In this document: positions 31,619 through 43,728 of the stretch, one piece after another
Position numbering within the stretch: position 1 is the first letter of the stretch
How the letters are laid out: the number at the start of each line of letters is the position of its first letter
The notes under the pieces: generated by a model
The model's database searches: none
The model's input: the letters and a program-made list of their open reading frames with translations, nothing else
Told to the model about the DNA's origin: nothing
Origin: Leptodactylus fallax
Taxonomy: Eukaryota; Chordata; Amphibia; Anura; Leptodactylidae
NCBI GenBank assembly: GCA_947044405.1
Contig: CAMRHE010000457.1
Coordinates: 124,001-188,000 of the forward strand
Reading direction: 5' to 3'
DNA length: 64,000 bases
Program-made: the position numbers and the translations under genes

Positions 31619-32205
31619 ATGGACTTCCTGCAGAATGGCCTGAATAAAGGGCTAAGCCCTTCCACAATACAGGTACAGCTTTCTGCCTTGCCCGCTTGTA
31701 TTCGCAGACAATTTTCTCAGGATCCCTTAATCAAGAGGTTCCTGAAGGGGGCTACAAAACTCAAGCCCACAATGGTCAGGCCCATTCCGCAGAGGGACCT
31801 ACCTACAGTACTTAAAGACCTATGTGATCCACATTTTGAGCCTTTAGATCAAGTGGACTTTAAATTTCTAACACTCAAGATCTCCTTCTTGTTAGCAATA
31901 ACTTCTGCAAAGAGAATGTGATATGTCAGGCATTTTCATCAACTGAACCACACATAAGCTTCTTTCCCGATAGGGTTCAACTATGGTATCTCCTGGGATT
32001 CATTCCAAAAGTGCCATCCATGGTGAACATAAATCAGGTCATATTCCTTCCAGTTTTGTATCCTGATCCTTCCTCAGCTGAGGAAGAGAGACTACACTCA
32101 TTGGATCTTCCTAGAGGTTTGAGAATCTACTTACAGGGTGTTCAGGAGATACGAAAACTTCAGGTTGAACCAGAAGTCTTAAAGCCTCCAGATCCACCCT
32201 AGCTA
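31619..32205 (+). pseudogene. DIRS tyrosine recombinase, N-terminal and middle part
   Basis: Frame 31619-31921 holds a core-binding-like segment (GLSPSTIQVQLSALPACIRR, FLKGATKLKPTMVRPIPQRD) ending FLLAITSAKRM, and frame 31918-32202 continues (FIPKVPSMVNINQVIFLPVL, EEERLHSLDLPRGLRIYLQG). One frameshift separates them. The C-terminal active-site histidine and arginine region was not recognised. Confidence 0.75.
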
Positions 32206-32459
32206 GGTGGATCAGAGAAGCCATCAGGTGTTCATTTGAAGCCCAGGGGTTGAGTTCCCCAGAGTTCATTCTACGTGGACCATTTCCACCACCTGAGTAG
32301 AAAGATGTTCTGTTTCCATACAGCAGATTTGTAATTCTGCCTCTTGGACATCACAATCCACATTCATTGATAAAAGTTTCCTTCATCTTGCTGAACATTT
32401 TGAACTGTTGGAGTAACATAAAAAATTCTCGGACAAAAACAGCTTTGTTAGAGAAGACA

Positions 32460-32760
32460 GAATTGTAAGAACCAATAGGTGGCAGTATTGCTCCATGATA
32501 CTAAATCCTGCTCACGCCAAGACTTGCCGGAGGAGGCTGGGGTTAGTATTTTACATTTGGCAGAGGGTTGTGGTTGGCACTTGCGGACATATTGTCACTG
32601 GTTCTTCTCCATGTTTCTCTTCTACAGGTTTTGTCTTCCCTTACATAATTTATCTGGATTTTCCGGCAAGTCCATAAAACTATCTCTACTACGTAAAGGT
32701 AAGAATGGTAAGACCGATGTGGTGACCTTGACATTTTTCAATACTCTGTACTCTCCTGTT
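32460..32760. repeat. Ile/Asp upstream block with degenerate CTCF motif
   Basis: Homologous to 43210-43500. The site at 32472 reads CCAATAGGTGGCAG, one consensus mismatch (A for S). The block leads into the Asp pseudogene at 32813. The intact phrase tttgtcttcccttacataat at about 32630 is the empty site for an L2 tail found at 48571. Confidence 0.65.
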
Positions 32761-32812
32761 ATTTTATGGGATTTTTGTTAATTTTGAATTATATACTAGC
32801 AAAAGTTTTAGC

Positions 32813-32874
32813 CTCCCCGTCGGGGAATCGAACCCCGGTCTCCCGCGTGGATACTTTCCACTATACTAACGAGG
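32813..32874 (-). pseudogene. tRNA-Asp pseudogene, anticodon deleted
   Basis: Acceptor and T-arm are perfect (CGGGGTTCGATTCCCCG) but about 10 nt covering the anticodon are missing (tcccgcgtggatac). A different deletion from the one at 26658. Confidence 0.9.
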
Positions 32875-33650
32875 AATTGCTATAGGTGATTCTTAAAGGG
32901 AAACACCACATGGATCACAAAATACATTCAGTGTGGCACGAGAGATAAGTTGTGGGGGTCATCAAAACTGTGATCCCCAACACCCCCCTAAACGTGAACA
33001 GAGCACCAATCACACAAATACATTAACGCTTCATTCACAGGAGAGACCTCTGAGGGACTTTTGGTCCCCCATTCTCCTAATCACTGGTACCCACAGAGGT
33101 CGGGTCCCCAGAGATCTGACAATTATCCCCTATACTGTGTAGTTGTATTTAATAGCGCAATCCCTTTAAGGCTCAACAACTTTTTTCATATTTCCATCTC
33201 CTCCTTCCAAATCCATAAGATCTTTGTTTTACTGTTGACATATGAGGGCTTATTCTTTATAGACAGGTTGTACTTTTAGTTGCCACCATTTTGGGGTACA
33301 TATAATGTTTTTATTAGCTTTAATGTTTTTTGGGGACTGTGTGAAATTTTATTGGCATTTTGTTTTTACGACGTTCACTCTGCATGAAAAATGACACAGC
33401 AGCTTTTTTTTCCCAATAATTGCTATTACGTCGATACCATACAGTATTTATATTGATCTTATTATGTTTTACCGCTCTTACTAAATATTCTATATTCTGA
33501 AGTCCATATCTTTTTGACTTTTTTTTTATTGATGGAGCTATGTCAGGGCTATCTTCTTGTAGGGAGAGCTGTAGTTTTTATTGATACCAATTTCTGGTAC
33601 TAATTTTTGATCACTTTTTACTGCTTTTTTGGGGGGAACTAATTGTTGCA

Positions 33651-33707
<57 letters not shown>

Positions 33708-33749
33708 CTATGGTGTTCACCATGCAGGATAAATAACTTTATTTTTGTG

Positions 33750-33780
<31 letters not shown>

Positions 33781-33811
33781 TCACCTTGCCAGCATCTTGA
33801 TCAATGATGAA
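32875..33811. repeat. Asp flank repeat, MITE scrap and (ATT)n
   Basis: 32880-33130 repeats the flank seen at 26064 and 52743. 33170-33600 is MITE-family sequence nearly colinear with 27040-27250. A pure (ATT)n microsatellite covers 33652-33707 and a poly-A run lies at 33762-33780. The poly-Asn frame at 33538-33723 comes from the microsatellite. Confidence 0.65.
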
Positions 33812-33920
33812 AGATTAGAGATGGGCGAACCTCTCAGGTTTTGTTTCGGGTTCAGCAGCTCAGGTTTCATATTCATTCCAGGTATAACAAGCTTGGTATC
33901 ACCTACAACTTAAATCGGCT

Positions 33921-36345
33921 TAAAACATAGTGTAGAACACTCTCAGGACTCCTAGGAACCTATCTATAAAACATAGTGTAGAATACTCTTAGGGCTCCTA
34001 GGAACCTATCTATAAAACATAGTGTAGAATACTCTTAGGGCTCCTAGGAACCTATCTATAAAACATAGTGTAGAACACTCTTAGGGCTCCTAGGAACCTA
34101 TCTATAAAACATAGTGTAGAACACTCTTAGGGCTCCTAGGAACCTATTTATAAAACATAGTGTAGAATACTCTTAGGGCTCCTAGGAACCTATCTATAAA
34201 ACATAGTGTAGAACACTCTTAGGGCTCCTAGGAACCTATCTATAAAACATAGTGTAGAATACTCTTAGGGCTCCTAGGAACCTATCTATAAAACATAGTG
34301 TAGAATACTCTTAGGGCTCCTAGGAACCTATCTATAAAACATAGTGTAGAATACTCTTAGGGCTCCTAGGAACCTATCTATAAAACATAGTGTAGAATAC
34401 TCTTAGGGCTCCTAGGAACTTATCTATAAAAAATAGTGTAGAATACTCTTAGGACTCCTAGGAACCTATCTATAAAACATAGTGTAGAATACTCTTAGGG
34501 CTCCTAGGAACCTATCTATAAAACATAGTGTAGAATACTCTTAGGACTCCTAGGAACCTATCTATAAAACATAGTGTAGAATACTCTAAGGACTCCTAGG
34601 AACCTATCTATAAAACATAGTGTAGAAAACTCTTAGGGCTCCTAGGAACCGATCTATAAAACATAGTGTAGAACACTCTTAGGGCTCCTAGGAACCTATC
34701 TATAAAACATAGTGTAGAATACTCTTAGGGCTCCTAGGAACCTATCTATAAAACATAGTGTAGAATACTCTTAGGGCTCCTAGGAACCTATCTATAAAAC
34801 ATAGTGTAGAACACTCTTAGGGCTCCTAGGAACCTATCTATAAAACATAGTGTAGAACACTCTTAGGGCTCCTAGGAACCCATCTATAAAACATAGTGTA
34901 GAATACTCTTAGGACTCCTAGGAACCTATCTATAAAACATAGTGTAGAATACTCTTAGGGCTCCTAGGAACCTATCTATAAAACATAGTGCAGAATACTC
35001 TTAGGGCTCCTAGGAACCAATCTATAAAACATAGTGTAGAACACTCTTAGGGCTCCTAGGAACCTATCTATAAAACATAGTGTAGAGTACTGGTACGGCT
35101 CCTAGGAACCTATCTATAAAACATAGTGTAGAATACTCTTAGGGCTCCTAGGAACCTATCTATAAAACATAGTGTAGAACCCTCTTAGGGCTCCTAGGAA
35201 CCTATCTATAAAACATAGTGCAGAATACTCTTAGGGCTCCTAGGAACCAATCTATAAAACATAGTGTAGAACACTCTTAGGGCTCCTAGGAACCTATCTA
35301 TAAAACATAGTGTAGAGTACTGGTACGGCTCCTAGGAACCTATCTATAAAACATAGTGTAGAATACTCTTAGGGCTCCTAGGAACCTATCTATAAAACAT
35401 AGTGTAGAATACTCTTAGGGCTCCTAGGAACCTATCTATAAAACATAGTGTAGAATACTCTTAGGGCTCCTAGGAACCTATCTATAAAACATAGTGTAGA
35501 ATACTCTTAGGGCTCCTAGGAACCTATCTATAAAACATAGTGTAGAACACTCTTAGGGCTCCTAGGAACCTATCTATAAAACATAGTGTAGAACACTCTT
35601 AGGGCTCCTAGGAACCTATCTATAAAACATAGTGTAGACTACTCTTAGGGCTCCTAGGAACCTATCTATAAAACATAGTGTAGAACACTCTTAGGGCTCC
35701 TAGGAACCTATCTATAAAACATAGTGTAGAATACTCTTAGGGCTCCTAGGAACCTATCTATAAAACATAGTGTAGAATACTCTTAGGGCTCCTAGGAACC
35801 TATCTATAAAACATAGTGTAGAATACTCTTAGGGCTCCTAGGAACCTATCTATAAAACATAGTGTAGAATACTCTTAGGGCTCCTAGGAACTTATCTATA
35901 AAAAATAGTGTAGAATACTCTTAGGACTCCTAGGAACCTATCTATAAAACATAGTGTAGAATACTCTTAGGGCTCCTAGGAACCTATCTATAAAACATAG
36001 TGTAGAATACTCTTAGGGCTCCTAGGAACCTATCTATAAAACATAGTGTAGAATACTCTTAGGGCTCCTAGGAACTTATCTATAAAAAATAGTGTAGAAT
36101 ACTCTTAGGACTCCTAGGAACCTATCTATAAAACATAGTGTAGAATACTCTTAGGGCTCCTAGGAACCTATCTATAAAACATAGTGTAGAATACTCTTAG
36201 GACTCCTAGGAACCTATCTATAAAACATAGTGTAGAATACTCTAAGGACTCCTAGGAACCTATCTATAAAACATAGTGTAGAATACTCTTAGGGCTCCTA
36301 GGAACCGATCTATAAAACATAGTGTAGAACACTCTTAGGGCTCCC
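33921..36345. repeat. 46-bp tandem repeat array 2 (about 53 copies)
   Basis: Same unit as at 4177, preceded by the same agagatgggcgaacctctca repeat (33812-33920). The ctggtacgg variant occurs at 35090 and 35320, 230 bp (5 x 46) apart, and blocks of variant units recur, showing higher-order duplication. It ends with ggctccctaaatagactgg at the first Trp cassette. Confidence 0.97.
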
Positions 36346-37211
36346 TAAATAGACTGGTTTCTCTCCCATCACATGTGGAGAGTTAGTTGTACCAACAAAG
36401 CTGGACCCCACAAGGAATGATGCTTTCTTCTAATTTGTGGAAATCAGAGCCATCAAGCTGAACCTTGCTTACTTTTATCCTCTCCTGGACATTCACATTG
36501 TCCTTGTCCATATGGACAATTTTACTACATGAGCAGAAATGAACCAGAATCTTCTCTATCCACAGAATTAAGTCATCGTCCTGCTCTAAGGTCATTCTTA
36601 TCAAGTATTCGAATTTTCACATTTGGCCGCACGAAAATCTGAGTGTCTCACCTGCAGAATAGAGCCTAAATCTTTTCATTTTATCACAAATTGTCAAGTC
36701 CCAAAAATAAACAATTTTGAATATTCCAGTCGAACCCGCCTCAGTAATAGTCGGTTCGCCCAACTCTATGGAACTTCTTTATTGCTGCCAGAACACACCA
36801 CATATCAGCCTTCAATAGAGTCTTTCTCAAGAGAAGGTCAATACATGGTGTGTTCTGACTGCAATAAAGATCTCGCATCGCTGAAACAGATACTGGCGAA
36901 GTGAACTTTTTGACTTATGTATCCAATAATAGGATTGGATTATTGCCCTGCATTCACTGGATTTATACTCACATGAGATTATGTAATATGTTTATTTTTT
37001 TGCTTACCTTATTTACTTTTGAAATTTTTTGTTTGAACTTTTTATTATTTGTTTTTTCTCTCCCACAAGAGACTCGAACCTGCTGCTATATACTGAAAAA
37101 AGATAACAGTTGACCCCGACGTGATTTGAACACGCAACCTTCTGATCTGGAGTCAGACGCGCTACCGTTGCGCCACGAGGTCCACAGGTAACTGATTTAG
37201 TTATACCATGT
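36346..37211. repeat. Trp cassette, copy 1 (about 866 bp)
   Basis: A non-satellite segment beginning ctaaatagactggtttctct and ending tataccatgtaaac. It contains tRNA-Trp plus two open frames of unknown origin: 36383-36604 minus (MIRMTLEQDDDLILWIEKIL...) and 36623-36904 plus (...CSDCNKDLASLKQILAK). Neither matches a family I recognise. Copies 2 and 3 are almost identical. Confidence 0.9.
37111..37182 (-). tRNA. tRNA-Trp (anticodon CCA)
   Basis: A perfect 72-nt cloverleaf identical to 9458 and 60688, T6 terminator, and a B-box-like GGTTCGAGTCT 3' of it (plus 37067-37079). First of three genes embedded in satellite arrays. Confidence 0.95.
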
Positions 37212-39012
37212 AAACTCCTAGGAACCTATCTATAAAACATAGTGTAGAATACTCTTAGGGCTCCTAGGAACCTATCTATAAAACATAGTGTAGAATACTC
37301 TTAGGGCTCCTAGGAACCTATCTATAAAACATAGTGTAGAATACTCTTAGGGCTCCTAGGAACTTATCTATAAAAAATAGTGTAGAATACTCTTAGGACT
37401 CCTAGGAACCGATCTATAAAACATAGTGTAGAACACTCTTAGGGCTCCTAGGAACCTATCTATAAAACATAGTGTAGAACACTCTTAGGGCTCCTAGGAA
37501 CCTATCTATAAAACATAGTGTAGAACACTCTTAGGGCTCCTAGGAACCTATCTATAAAACATAGTGTAGAATACTCTTAGGGCTCCTAGGAACCTATCTA
37601 TAAAACATAGTGTAGAATACTCTTAGGGCTCCTAGGAACCTATCTATAAAACATAGTGTAGAACACTCTTAGGGCTCCTAGGAACCTATCTATAAAACAT
37701 AGTGTAGAACACTCTTAGGGCTCCTAGGAACCCATCTATAAAACATAGTGTAGAATACTCTTAGGACTCCTAGGAACCTATCTATAAAACATAGTGTAGA
37801 ATACTCTTAGGGCTCCTAGGAACCTATCTATAAAACATAGTGCAGAATACTCTTAGGGCTCCTAGGAACCAATCTATAAAACATAGTGTAGAACACTCTT
37901 AGGGCTCCTAGGAACCTATCTATAAAACATAGTGTAGAGTACTGGTACGGCTCCTAGGAACCTATCTATAAAACATAGTGTAGAATACTCTTAGGGCTCC
38001 TAGGAACCTATCTATAAAACATAGTGTAGAACCCTCTTAGGGCTCCTAGGAACCTATCTATAAAACATAGTGCAGAATACTCTTAGGGCTCCTAGGAACC
38101 AATCTATAAAACATAGTGTAGAACACTCTTAGGGCTCCTAGGAACCTATCTATAAAACATAGTGTAGAGTACTGGTACGGCTCCTAGGAACCTATCTATA
38201 AAACATAGTGTAGAATACTCTTAGGGCTCCTAGGAACCTATCTATAAAACATAGTGTAGAATACTCTTAGGGCTCCTAGGAACCTATCTATAAAACATAG
38301 TGTAGAATACTCTTAGGGCTCCTAGGAACCTATCTATAAAACATAGTGTAGAATACTCTTAGGGCTCCTAGGAACCTATCTATAAAACATAGTGTAGAAC
38401 ACTCTTAGGGCTCCTAGGAACCTATCTATAAAACATAGTGTAGAACACTCTTAGGGCTCCTAGGAACCTATCTATAAAACATAGTGTAGAATACTCTTAG
38501 GGCTCCTAGGAACCTATCTATAAAACATAGTGTAGAACACTCTTAGGGCTCCTAGGAACCTATCTATAAAACATAGTGTAGAATACTCTTAGGGCTCCTA
38601 GGAACCTATCTATAAAACATAGTGTAGAATACTCTTAGGGCTCCTAGGAACCTATCTATAAAACATAGTGTAGAATACTCTTAGGGCTCCTAGGAACCTA
38701 TCTATAAAACATAGTGTAGAATACTCTTAGGGCTCCTAGGAACTTATCTATAAAAAATAGTGTAGAATACTCTTAGGACTCCTAGGAACCTATCTATAAA
38801 ACATAGTGTAGAATACTCTTAGGGCTCCTAGGAACCTATCTATAAAACATAGTGTAGAATACTCTTAGGACTCCTAGGAACCTATCTATAAAACATAGTG
38901 TAGAATACTCTAAGGACTCCTAGGAACCTATCTATAAAACATAGTGTAGAATACTCTTAGGGCTCCTAGGAACCGATCTATAAAACATAGTGTAGAACAC
39001 TCTTAGGGCTCC
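37212..39012. repeat. 46-bp tandem repeat array 3 (about 39 copies)
   Basis: It starts in mid-unit (tcctaggaacc) directly after the Trp cassette and ends at ggctccctaaatag. The order of variant units largely repeats that of the end of array 2, so array and cassette were copied together. Confidence 0.97.
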
Positions 39013-39879
39013 CTAAATAGACTGGTTTCTCTCCCATCACATGTGGAGAGTTAGTTGTACCAACAAAGCTGGACCCCACAAGGAATGATGCTTTCTTCTA
39101 ATTTGTGGAAATCAGAGCCATCAAGCTGAACCTTGCTTACTTTTATCCTCTCCTGGACATTCACATTGTCCTTGTCCATATGGACAATTTTACTACATGA
39201 GCAGAAATGAACCAGAATCTTCTCTATCCACAGAATTAAGTCATCGTCCTGCTCTAAGGTCATTCTTATCAAGTATTCGAATTTTCACATTTGGCCGCAC
39301 GAAAATCTGAGTGTCTCACCTGCAGAATAGAGCCTAAATCTTTTCATTTTATCACAAATTGTCAAGTCCCAAAAATAAACAATTTTGAATATTCCAGTCG
39401 AACCCGCCTCAGTAATAGTCGGTTCGCCCAACTCTATGGAACTTCTTTATTGCTGCCAGAACACACCACATATCAGCCTTCAATAGAGTCTTTCTCAAGA
39501 GAAGGTCAATACATGGTGTGTTCTGACTGCAATAAAGATCTCGCATCGCTGAAACAGATACTGGCGAAGTGAACTTTTTGACTTATGTATCCAATAATAG
39601 GATTGGATTATTGCCCTGCATTCACTGGATTTATACTCACATGAGATTATGTAATATGTTTATTTTTTTGCTTACCTTGTTTACTTTTGAAATTTTTTGT
39701 TTGAACTTTTTATTATTTGTTTTTTCTCTCCCACAAGAGACTCGAACCTGCTGCTATATACTGAAAAAAGATAACAGTTGACCCCGACGTGATTTGAACA
39801 CGCAACCTTCTGATCTGGAGTCAGACGCGCTACCGTTGCGCCACGAGGTCCACAGGTAACTGATTTAGTTATACCATGT
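39013..39879. repeat. Trp cassette, copy 2
   Basis: Both open frames encode proteins identical to those in copy 1. I noticed a single substitution (ttaccttgtttac for ttaccttatttac near 39677). It lies exactly 2,668 bp downstream of copy 1. Confidence 0.92.
39779..39850 (-). tRNA. tRNA-Trp (anticodon CCA)
   Basis: Identical to the copy at 37111 over all 72 nt and its immediate flanks, T6 terminator. Second member of the satellite-embedded series. Confidence 0.95.
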
Positions 39880-41268
39880 AAACTCCTAGGAACCTATCTA
39901 TAAAACATAGTGTAGAATACTCTTAGGGCTCCTAGGAACCTATCTATAAAACATAGTGTAGAATACTCTTAGGGCTCCTAGGAACCTATCTATAAAACAT
40001 AGTGTAGAATACTCTTAGGGCTCCTAGGAACCTATCTATAAAACATAGTGTAGAATACTCTTAGGGCTCCTAGGAACTTATCTATAAAAAATAGTGTAGA
40101 ATACTCTTAGGACTCCTAGGAACCGATCTATAAAACATAGTGTAGAACACTCTTAGGGCTCCTAGGAACCTATCTATAAAACATAGTGTAGAACACTCTT
40201 AGGGCTCCTAGGAACCTATCTATAAAACATAGTGTAGAACACTCTTAGGGCTCCTAGGAACCTATCTATAAAACATAGTGTAGAATACTCTTAGGGCTCC
40301 TAGGAACCTATCTATAAAACATAGTGTAGAATACTCTTAGGGCTCCTAGGAACCTATCTATAAAACATAGTGTAGAACACTCTTAGGGCTCCTAGGAACC
40401 TATCTATAAAACATAGTGTAGAACACTCTTAGGGCTCCTAGGAACCCATCTATAAAACATAGTGTAGAATACTCTTAGGACTCCTAGGAACCTATCTATA
40501 AAACATAGTGTAGAATACTCTTAGGGCTCCTAGGAACCTATCTATAAAACATAGTGCAGAATACTCTTAGGGCTCCTAGGAACCAATCTATAAAACATAG
40601 TGTAGAACACTCTTAGGGCTCCTAGGAACCTATCTATAAAACATAGTGTAGAGTACTGGTACGGCTCCTAGGAACCTATCTATAAAACATAGTGTAGAAT
40701 ACTCTTAGGGCTCCTAGGAACCTATCTATAAAACATAGTGTAGAACCCTCTTAGGGCTCCTAGGAACCTATCTATAAAACATAGTGCAGAATACTCTTAG
40801 GGCTCCTAGGAACCAATCTATAAAACATAGTGTAGAACACTCTTAGGGCTCCTAGGAACCTATCTATAAAACATAGTGTAGAGTACTGGTACGGCTCCTA
40901 GGAACCTATCTATAAAACATAGTGTAGAATACTCTTAGGGCTCCTAGGAACCTATCTATAAAACATAGTGTAGAATACTCTTAGGGCTCCTAGGAACCTA
41001 TCTATAAAACATAGTGTAGAACACTCTTAGGGCTCCTAGGAACCTATCTATAAAACATAGTGCAGAATACTCTTAGGGCTCCTAGGAACCTATCTATAAA
41101 ACATAGTGTAGAACACTCTTAAGACTCCTAGGAACCTATCTATAAAACATAGTGTAGAATACTCTTAGGACTCCTAGGAACCTATCTATAAAACATAGTG
41201 TAGAATACTCTTAGGGCTCCTAGGAACCGATCTATAAAACATAGTGTAGAACACTCTTAGGGCTCCCT
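39880..41268. repeat. 46-bp tandem repeat array 4 (about 30 copies)
   Basis: It follows cassette 2 with the same mid-unit start and is shorter than array 3 by nine units. It also carries a cttaagactcc variant unit that occurs in array 1 but that I did not see in array 3. Confidence 0.95.
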
Positions 41269-42127
41269 AAATAGACTGGTTTCTCTCCCATCACATGTGG
41301 AGAGTTAGTTGTACCAACAAAGCTGGACCCCACAAGGAATGATGCTTTCTTCTAATTTGTGGAAATCAGAGCCATCAAGCTGAACCTTGCTTACTTTTAT
41401 CCTCTCCTGGACATTCACATTGTCCTTGTCCATATGGACAATTTTACTACATGAGCAGAAATGAACCAGAATCTTCTCTATCCACAGAATTAAGTCATCG
41501 TCCTGCTCTAAGGTCATTCTTATCAAGTATTCGAATTTTCACATTTGGCCGCACGAAAATCTGAGTGTCTCACCTGCAGAATAGAGCCTAAATCTTTTGA
41601 TTTTATCACAAATTGTCAAGTCCCAAAAATAAACAATTTTGAATATTCCAGTCGAACCCGCCTCAGTAATAGTCGGTTCGCCCAACTCTATGGAACTTCT
41701 TTATTGCTGCCAGAACACACCACATATCAGCCTTCAATAGAGTCTTTCTCAAGAGAAGGTCAATACATGGTGTGTTCTGACTGCAATAAAGATCTCGCAT
41801 CGCTGAAACAGATACTGGCGAAGTGAACTTTTTGACTTATGTATCCAATAATAGGATTGGATTATTGCCCTGCATTCACTGGATTTATACTCACATGAGA
41901 TTATGTAATATGTTTATTTTTTTGCTTACCTTATTTACTTTTGAAATTTTTTGTTTGAACTTTTTATTATTTGTTTTTTCTCTCCCACAAGAGACTCGAA
42001 CCTGCTGCTATATACTGAAAAAAAGATAACAGTTGACCCCGACGTGATTTGAACACGCAACCTTCTGATCTGGAGTCAGACGCGCTACCGTTGCGCCACG
42101 AGGTCCACAGGTAACGGATTTAGTTAT
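41269..42127. repeat. Trp cassette, copy 3
   Basis: Offset 2,254 bp from copy 2. One amino-acid change in the plus frame (His to Asp, cttttgatttt), one extra A before the tRNA terminator, and gtaacgg for gtaactg after the gene. It ends not in satellite but in the Gypsy integrase scrap, so it holds the original right border. Confidence 0.92.
42034..42105 (-). tRNA. tRNA-Trp (anticodon CCA)
   Basis: Identical 72-nt gene to 37111 and 39779, with a T7 terminator because of one extra A on the plus strand. The flank on its 5' side (42106 on) leads into the Gypsy fragment as at 22.3, 28.0 and 47.1 kb. Confidence 0.95.
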
Positions 42128-42312
42128 ACCATGTAAACACCACAACATAGTCCAGCCATTCCTCCATCTTTTGCTCCTTAGGAGTCCGCAGTAGTTGTAG
42201 CAGGGCCCTGTTCATAGGCTCGAAGGACCCATTCCCTTGGGATTGATAATGGTGGTTCTCCATTTCCAGTCTAATACTCACTGGCCAGATTACTTTTTCA
42301 AGGCTAAATCCA
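42128..42312 (-). pseudogene. Ty3/Gypsy integrase fragment
   Basis: The minus-strand frame 42120-42317 reads KVIWPVSIRLEMENHHYQSQ then GNGSFEPMNRALLQLLRTPK and EEWLDYVVVF. Same limits as the copies next to other Trp genes. Confidence 0.7.
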
Positions 42313-42770
42313 TCCAAGTTTCTAGATCCTCAGAACCAGGTGAAGGAGACCTGCCATGCTCTTGATGTAAAAAGAGCAATCCCAATTTATCTAGATAGAT
42401 CCAGCTCCTTCAGGAATTTAGATGTCTTATTCATTCAATTCCAAGGTCCTAACAAGGGCTCTCTAGCTTGTTGTATCAAGGACGTTATCGTATAGTCTTA
42501 TGCCTTCTGTATCAAGCCACGTCCCATTCTATATGTTCCACATCCACCTCCTGGGCTGAGTGCAGCAATGTGTATTTCAACCAAATAGCCAGAGCTGACA
42601 CATGATCATGGTCATGGTCATGCTCCTCCTCCACCTTTGCAAACCATTATAGCCTGGACTATTGTCTAAGTGGGGTCTTATAGACTTGACTACCTGCTGA
42701 TTGGATGTTGATTAATTATGATAATTAACCCCTTTGTGTCCTTTTCTTCAGCCCTAGTAGGCAGACGTCC
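42313..42770 (+). pseudogene. DIRS recombinase fragment, 5'-truncated
   Basis: It begins directly at FLDPQNQVKETCHALDVKRA, lacking the upstream L1 scrap and the SAKR region present at 22.6 and 28.4 kb. The AT-rich hairpin at 42709-42729 follows, then the tail is cut at gcagacgtcccatgt. Confidence 0.7.
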
Positions 42771-43200
42771 CATGTCCTTTGTCGAGCCTGCTAATTGACC
42801 TCAGTGGACACATGCAGTGGGGACTTCCGCTGGGAATCAACAGCAGGACCAAACTACACTGGGGCACTGGTGACATTTGAGTTTTGGGTTTCTTTATTAT
42901 TTTTTTTTCCACCTTCCCTGGCCTTATATTGAAAAAAAAGGTTATCCCGGACAACCCATTTAATTTATTTTGGTCACCACGCTTCCCCCCCCCAAAAAGT
43001 GATCAAAAAGTCCAAAAGCTGGTACAGGTATGTTAACAGAAAACTAAAAAAGTTATGAATTTTTGAAGGCGGAGAAGGAAAATATGAAAAAATCTCCAAG
43101 CATTAACATAGAAACTACCACCCTGCATCATTAAAGGGTTAAGGATGTCCAGACTATCCAAAAATTGGTCGTTAATATTTAAATCTAAATGTTTTCTTTC
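42771..43200. other. Intergenic repeat DNA
   Basis: 42880-43190 has the phrases 'ttattattttttt..caccttccctgg' and 'ggttatcccggacaaccc' also found at 48110-48330 and 52010-52280. No gene. Confidence 0.5.
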
Positions 43201-43228
43201 TTCCTTAGAGAAGATAGAATTATAAGGA

Positions 43229-43242
43229 CCAGTAGGTGGCAG
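43229..43242 (+). promoter_or_regulatory. CTCF-consensus motif
   Basis: CCAGTAGGTGGCAG fits CCASYAGRKGGCRS at every position. It lies 343 bp from tRNA-Asp 43585 inside the conserved upstream block (43200-43580). Confidence 0.5.
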
Positions 43243-43584
43243 TATTACTCCGTGATGTGAAATCTTTCTCATGCCAAGACTTGCCGGAGGAGGCTGGGGT
43301 CAGTATTTTACATTTGGCAGAGGGCTGTGGTTGGCACTTGGGGACATGTTGTCGCTGGTTCTTCTCCGTGTTTCTCTTCTCCAGGTTTTGTCTTCCCTTA
43401 CATAATGTTATCTGGATATTCCGGCAAGTCCATAAAACTATCTCTACTACGTAAAGGTAAGAACAGACTGACCGGTGTGGTGATTGAATCTGCGACCTTG
43501 ACATTTTTCAGTATTCTCTCCTCTCCCCTATTATTTTATGGGATTTTTGTTAATTTTGAATTATATACTAGCAAAAATTGTAGC

Positions 43585-43657
43585 CTCCCCGTCAAGGAAT
43601 CGAACCCCGATCTCCCGCGTGACAAGCGGGGGATACTTACCACTATACTAACAAGGA
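43585..43657 (-). tRNA. tRNA-Asp (GTC), one-base insertion
   Basis: 73 nt. An extra G on the plus strand (gcgggggatac) adds a base between D and anticodon stems. The T-stem needs two G-U wobbles (CGGGG/CCTTG) and the acceptor one more. Anticodon GTC and terminator are intact. The paralogue at 48819 is perfect, so this copy is probably decaying. Confidence 0.6.
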
Positions 43658-43728
43658 ATTGCTATAGGCATGTTCAAACCGTTTCCGGACTGCCCATTGG
43701 GTTCTTACGTCCATGGAGTGGTTGTCTA

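Larger units (their letters stand above)
30405..32440 (+). mobile_element. DIRS-type retrotransposon, second copy without Gag
   Basis: The left 330 bp match 17480-17830, then the element jumps directly to RT, so Gag is deleted. RT, RNase H and recombinase regions follow in order. It inserted or was duplicated between tRNA-Gln and the Asp upstream block. Confidence 0.78.

Noticed and set aside
33538..33723. Poly-asparagine protein
   Set aside because: The frame is produced by the (ATT)n microsatellite read on the minus strand.
36901..37113. 70-codon frame MNFLTYVSNNRIGLL after the Trp-cassette frame
   Set aside because: It runs over the AT-rich flank into the tRNA-Trp 3' region and stays open only because copies are nearly identical. 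No family match.
33921..41268. Centromeric satellite
   Set aside because: The unit is 46 bp and the arrays total only a few kilobases, interrupted by tRNA genes and born inside a dispersed repeat. Nothing indicates a centromere.
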